Source: Eubacteriales bacterium
Lineage (GTDB): Bacteria > Bacillota > Clostridia > Oscillospirales > CAG-382
Direction of reading: 5' to 3'
Length of the DNA: 64,000 bases
Assembly: GCA_028702135.1 (NCBI GenBank)
Contig: JAQVPJ010000002.1
Location: forward strand, 1-64,000
The translations under genes and the position numbers were made by a program. Under the pieces are notes generated by a model that was not told where the DNA came from, did not search any database, and saw only the letters and a list, made by a program, of their open reading frames with translations. Positions 61,554 to 64,000 of this stretch are shown here, piece by piece; position 1 is the first letter of the stretch, and each line of letters starts with the position of its first letter.

Positions 61554-62411
61554 TTAGTTTTCACTGAAAAAAACTTCAAGTTCGTAATCGAAAAAGCTCG
61601 TGCGGATTTTTTCTATGAGCTTTGAGATGCCTTCATCGACCGAATCGAATTCGTCGGGATAGCTGACAAAGGTTACAACCATCTCGCAGTCGGAGGGGAT
61701 AATGTTTGTTGCTTTAAGTTCCTCGAAGCTCTGCGCGCTTTTTTTGTAAATTACATTGGCATTACGGGTGTCGCAGAAAGGAAAAATGCCGAGGTAGTAC
61801 TTGGAGTTGAATTTTATAAACAAATCGGTATCCCAGAACAAACTGTCAAGGCGGTTGAAATATGTATCCATAAAGAAAATTTTTTCTTTTTGCGAAAAGT
61901 TGTCCTCGTTCGCAAATTTAAGAGAGGTGAGCATAATCGTCAGCGAGAAGTTGCCCTTTTTTGCTTTTAGAAACTCTCCTTTTATATACTTGTAAAGTCC
62001 TATAGAGATTATCTCCACATTTTTGCCGCGGCTGTTATTGATGAGCTTTATAACCCTCTCCCTCAAAAAGCTATCTGTAAACGGCTTAATAATGATATCG
62101 TCTACACCCAATTTTACAGCACTTGCAAAGAAGCTGTTGTTATTACCTGACGAGATCATCAATATGGGAATATGCTTCACCAGTGCTCCCCGGATTGCTA
62201 TAATGTCACTTGAGACATCCTTTTCGTCGGCGCTATCGTCAATGATTACGCAGGAAATGTTGCTTCCTAAATTCTCGATCCTTGTTACGAATTCATTAAT
62301 GTAGCTGCTTTCTAACAGACGGACTCCGGCATCGTTTGAGAAAATACTCTCTATCCTTTTATATAGGAACTTGCTCTTAAAGTAAGTAAGAATATTAGCA
62401 TCCAAAAACAT
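61554..62411 (-). CDS. Receiver-domain protein with degenerate GGDEF-like C-terminus
   Basis: 285 residues. Residues about 1-130 look like a CheY-type receiver: acidic pocket IIDDSADEKD, IPILMISSG (Ser/Thr switch) and VKLGVDDIIIKPF with the conserved Lys. The following 150 residues resemble a GGDEF domain in length and strand pattern (LTIMLTSLKFANEDNFSQKE, YYLGIFPFCDT), but the GGDEF active site is missing. It might bind a nucleotide or partner rather than make c-di-GMP. GGAGGTGA is 7 bases before ATG. No histidine kinase is adjacent. Confidence 0.65.
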   Translation of the reverse strand: MFLDANILTYFKSKFLYKRIESIFSNDAGVRLLESSYINEFVTRIENLGSNISCVIIDDSADEKDVSSDIIAIRGALVKHIPILMISSGNNNSFFASAVKLGVDDIIIKPFTDSFLRERVIKLINNSRGKNVEIISIGLYKYIKGEFLKAKKGNFSLTIMLTSLKFANEDNFSQKEKIFFMDTYFNRLDSLFWDTDLFIKFNSKYYLGIFPFCDTRNANVIYKKSAQSFEELKATNIIPSDCEMVVTFVSYPDEFDSVDEGISKLIEKIRTSFFDYELEVFFSEN

Positions 62412-62448
62412 TATAGATTCACCTCCTTCTTCTTATCTATCATCTAAA

Positions 62449-63672
62449 CTATTTTGTCATAAATTCCGCAGCTGTCAGAATTCCGTATTTGCCGCTTTCA
62501 TAGGTAAGCCCGCCTTGTATATAAACCGTAAAAGGTTCGCGTATCGGAGCATCGGCAGAAAGCTCTATCGAAGAACCCTGTGTAAAAGCACCTGCCGCCA
62601 TTACTACCTCGCTGTCATAGCCCGGCATCGCCCAGCCCTCGGGCTTTACAAACGAATCGACCGGGGAACCCGCCTGTATCCCGTGACAGAACTTCAATAG
62701 AGTATCGGCATCTTTCAGATTTATTGTCTGTATTATGTCAACCCTTTTCTCAAAGGCGTCGGGATACACTTCATAACCGAGTTTTTTAAAGAGCAGGGCG
62801 GCGAATGCGGCGGTTTTCAACGCCTGAGCCGTTGTATGCGGAGCATAAAACAAGCCTTTTATCATGCTCTTTGTCTGGCCGAGAGATGCGCCGGCTTCAA
62901 GGCCGATTCCCGGTACTGACAGTCGGTAGGCAGCAAGCTCTACAGCACGCTCTGTACCCACGATGTAACCGCCGGTCTCTGCAATTCCGCCGCCGGGGTT
63001 TTTTATAAGGGAGCCGACAATTAAATCCGCCTTGGGTTCACTCTCCTCACAGAATTCACCGTAACAGTTATCGACTACAAGATATGCACTGCTATTCTGC
63101 TTTACAATCTCGTAAAGCCGGTTGATTTCATCACAGGGAAGACTGCGACGGGAGGCATATCCTTTGGAACGCTGTACGAACACAACCTTAATGCTCTTAT
63201 CAAAAAGCAGTGCGTTTCTTATAGCTTCATAGTCCAATGTACCCGTTTTTACAAGCTCACACTGTCGGTATAAAACTCCGAAATCGGAAAGAGAGCCGTT
63301 GTCCTTTTCTCCTGATCCTCCGATTACTCCGTCAAGCGTGTCATAGGGTTTGCCGGTTACCGAATAAAGAGTATCTCCCGGACGAAGCAACCCGAACAGG
63401 GCGACATTCAGCGCATGTGTACCCGATATCAGTGTATGCCTTGCAAAACCGTGTTCGTAACCGAACACATTGGCAAAAAGCTTATCACATAAATCTCTGC
63501 CATCGTCGTTATATCCGTAGCCGCTTGAAGGGTTGAAATGCCTTTCGGAAAGCCTGTTATTTGAGAAAACCCTCATCACTTTTTCGGTATTTTTATACGA
63601 AATTCGGTCTATTCTTGCAAAAATCTCCCCAAGCTCAGACTCGCATTCCGCGGTTAATTGTACAAAATCCAT
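62449..63672 (-). CDS. Methionine gamma-lyase-family PLP protein (aluminium-resistance type)
   Basis: 407 residues, PLP fold I. LISGTHALNVALFGLLRPGD, VDNCYGEFCEESEPKADLIV and the PLP lysine in VGSLIKNPGGGIAETGGYIV. The family (PF06838) is annotated as methionine gamma-lyase or 'aluminium resistance protein' but the real reaction is unclear. I start at 63672, where AGGAAAA is upstream; the frame to 63807 would overlap the M42 gene. The gene begins 20 bases after the M42 peptidase stop. Confidence 0.85.
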   Translation of the reverse strand: MDFVQLTAECESELGEIFARIDRISYKNTEKVMRVFSNNRLSERHFNPSSGYGYNDDGRDLCDKLFANVFGYEHGFARHTLISGTHALNVALFGLLRPGDTLYSVTGKPYDTLDGVIGGSGEKDNGSLSDFGVLYRQCELVKTGTLDYEAIRNALLFDKSIKVVFVQRSKGYASRRSLPCDEINRLYEIVKQNSSAYLVVDNCYGEFCEESEPKADLIVGSLIKNPGGGIAETGGYIVGTERAVELAAYRLSVPGIGLEAGASLGQTKSMIKGLFYAPHTTAQALKTAAFAALLFKKLGYEVYPDAFEKRVDIIQTINLKDADTLLKFCHGIQAGSPVDSFVKPEGWAMPGYDSEVVMAAGAFTQGSSIELSADAPIREPFTVYIQGGLTYESGKYGILTAAEFMTK

Positions 63673-63692
63673 TTTTTCGTTTTCCTGTTCCT

Positions 63693-64000
63693 TTACTCCA
63701 TTCCTTCTTCCGTCAGGGCGGTCAGCAGCGACGAGCAAGCCTTTACATCGGAGAAGTCGATAGTCTCCATAGGTGTATGGATATAACGTGTCGGGATGGA
63801 AATACAACCGGCATCACAGCCAGCACCCGCAAGCTGCATTGAGGAGGTATCGGTTCCGCCTGCGGTGAGGATTTCATACTGATACTTTATCTTATGCTTT
63901 TCTGCAAGTGCCGTAAGGCGGTCGACAATAACTTTTGAGCAAATAACAGAGTTGTCCTTTATCTTTATTGCTGCACCTTTACCAAGGCTTACCGGCTGAT
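63693..64000 (-). CDS. M42-family metallopeptidase, C-terminal part (runs off the window)
   Basis: The last 102 codons on the minus strand, open to the right edge: SLGKGAAIKIKDNSVICSKV, YEILTAGGTDTSSMQLAGAG, then SIPTRYIHTPMETIDFSDV and end TEEGME. The GGTDTS and IPTRYIHTPxE segments (metal-ligand His) are those of M42 glutamyl/leucyl aminopeptidases, dodecameric cobalt- or zinc-dependent exopeptidases. The stop precedes the PLP gene by 20 bases, so the two are one operon. Confidence 0.85.
   Translation of the reverse strand, partial: QPVSLGKGAAIKIKDNSVICSKVIVDRLTALAEKHKIKYQYEILTAGGTDTSSMQLAGAGCDAGCISIPTRYIHTPMETIDFSDVKACSSLLTALTEEGME

Overview
The window looks like a chromosome segment of an anaerobic, low-to-moderate GC Firmicute of the class Clostridia, probably near the Ruminococcaceae/Oscillospirales. 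This rests on the rubrerythrin-type oxygen defence, a 2-hydroxyacyl-CoA dehydratase-type activase, HPr with His15 and Ser46, ClpC, strong GGAGG ribosome binding sites, frequent TTG/GTG starts and classic TTGACA-17-TATAAT promoters. No rRNA, intact tRNA or CRISPR array is visible.

Positions 1 to about 13,700 form an accessory and decaying region. It opens with the 5' half of a tRNA-Ser(CGA) cut at the anticodon loop. Next comes an ArsR-controlled cassette (regulator, CSCS-type permease, Cys-rich DUF2703 protein, thioredoxin-like disulfide protein) with the same ATCAA-N6-TTGAT operator in front of both transcription units. A lipoprotein with a PstS-like domain, two acetyltransferases, YmaF, DUF3788, a Nudix hydrolase and a ferredoxin-rubrerythrin fusion follow, with gene wrecks between them: IS256-like and IS30-like fragments, a rubredoxin tail, and a cyclase-like gene broken by TGA. 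Two orphan promoter-terminator units lie here, one with no ORF and one with a 17-codon ORF.

Positions 13,700 to 30,200 are mostly housekeeping: clpC (middle domain missing), ylxM-ffh-rpsP-khpA-rimM-trmD, a Wzy/O-antigen-ligase-like membrane protein with two DUF4330 proteins where rplS is often found, ptsH, then uvrC-rsmD-coaD followed by an enolase-superfamily enzyme, a D-2-hydroxyacid dehydrogenase and a TraB/GumN lipoprotein. From 30,200 to 38,050 come small unknown proteins, a three-gene set related to 2-hydroxyacyl-CoA dehydratase activases with no dehydratase beside it, dinB, and a lytic-transglycosylase-like protein.

Positions 38,200 to 49,250 are one tight arginine/carbamoyl-phosphate operon, argC-argJ-argB-argD-argF-carA-carB. 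Its last gene is the highlight. carB carries an in-frame array of 42-bp repeats (two alternating 14-residue units, about 230 residues) inside the region between its two synthetase halves, and it reads without a stop into a complete diaminopimelate epimerase (dapF), giving a 1567-residue protein.

Positions 49,450 to 64,000 hold dCMP deaminase, a nucleotidyltransferase, an FAD oxidoreductase-phosphoesterase-AlkD-glyA operon, purA, purB, a DUF1846 protein, a MATE transporter, a receiver-domain protein, a methionine-gamma-lyase-family PLP enzyme and the C-terminal end of an M42 aminopeptidase that runs off the right edge.
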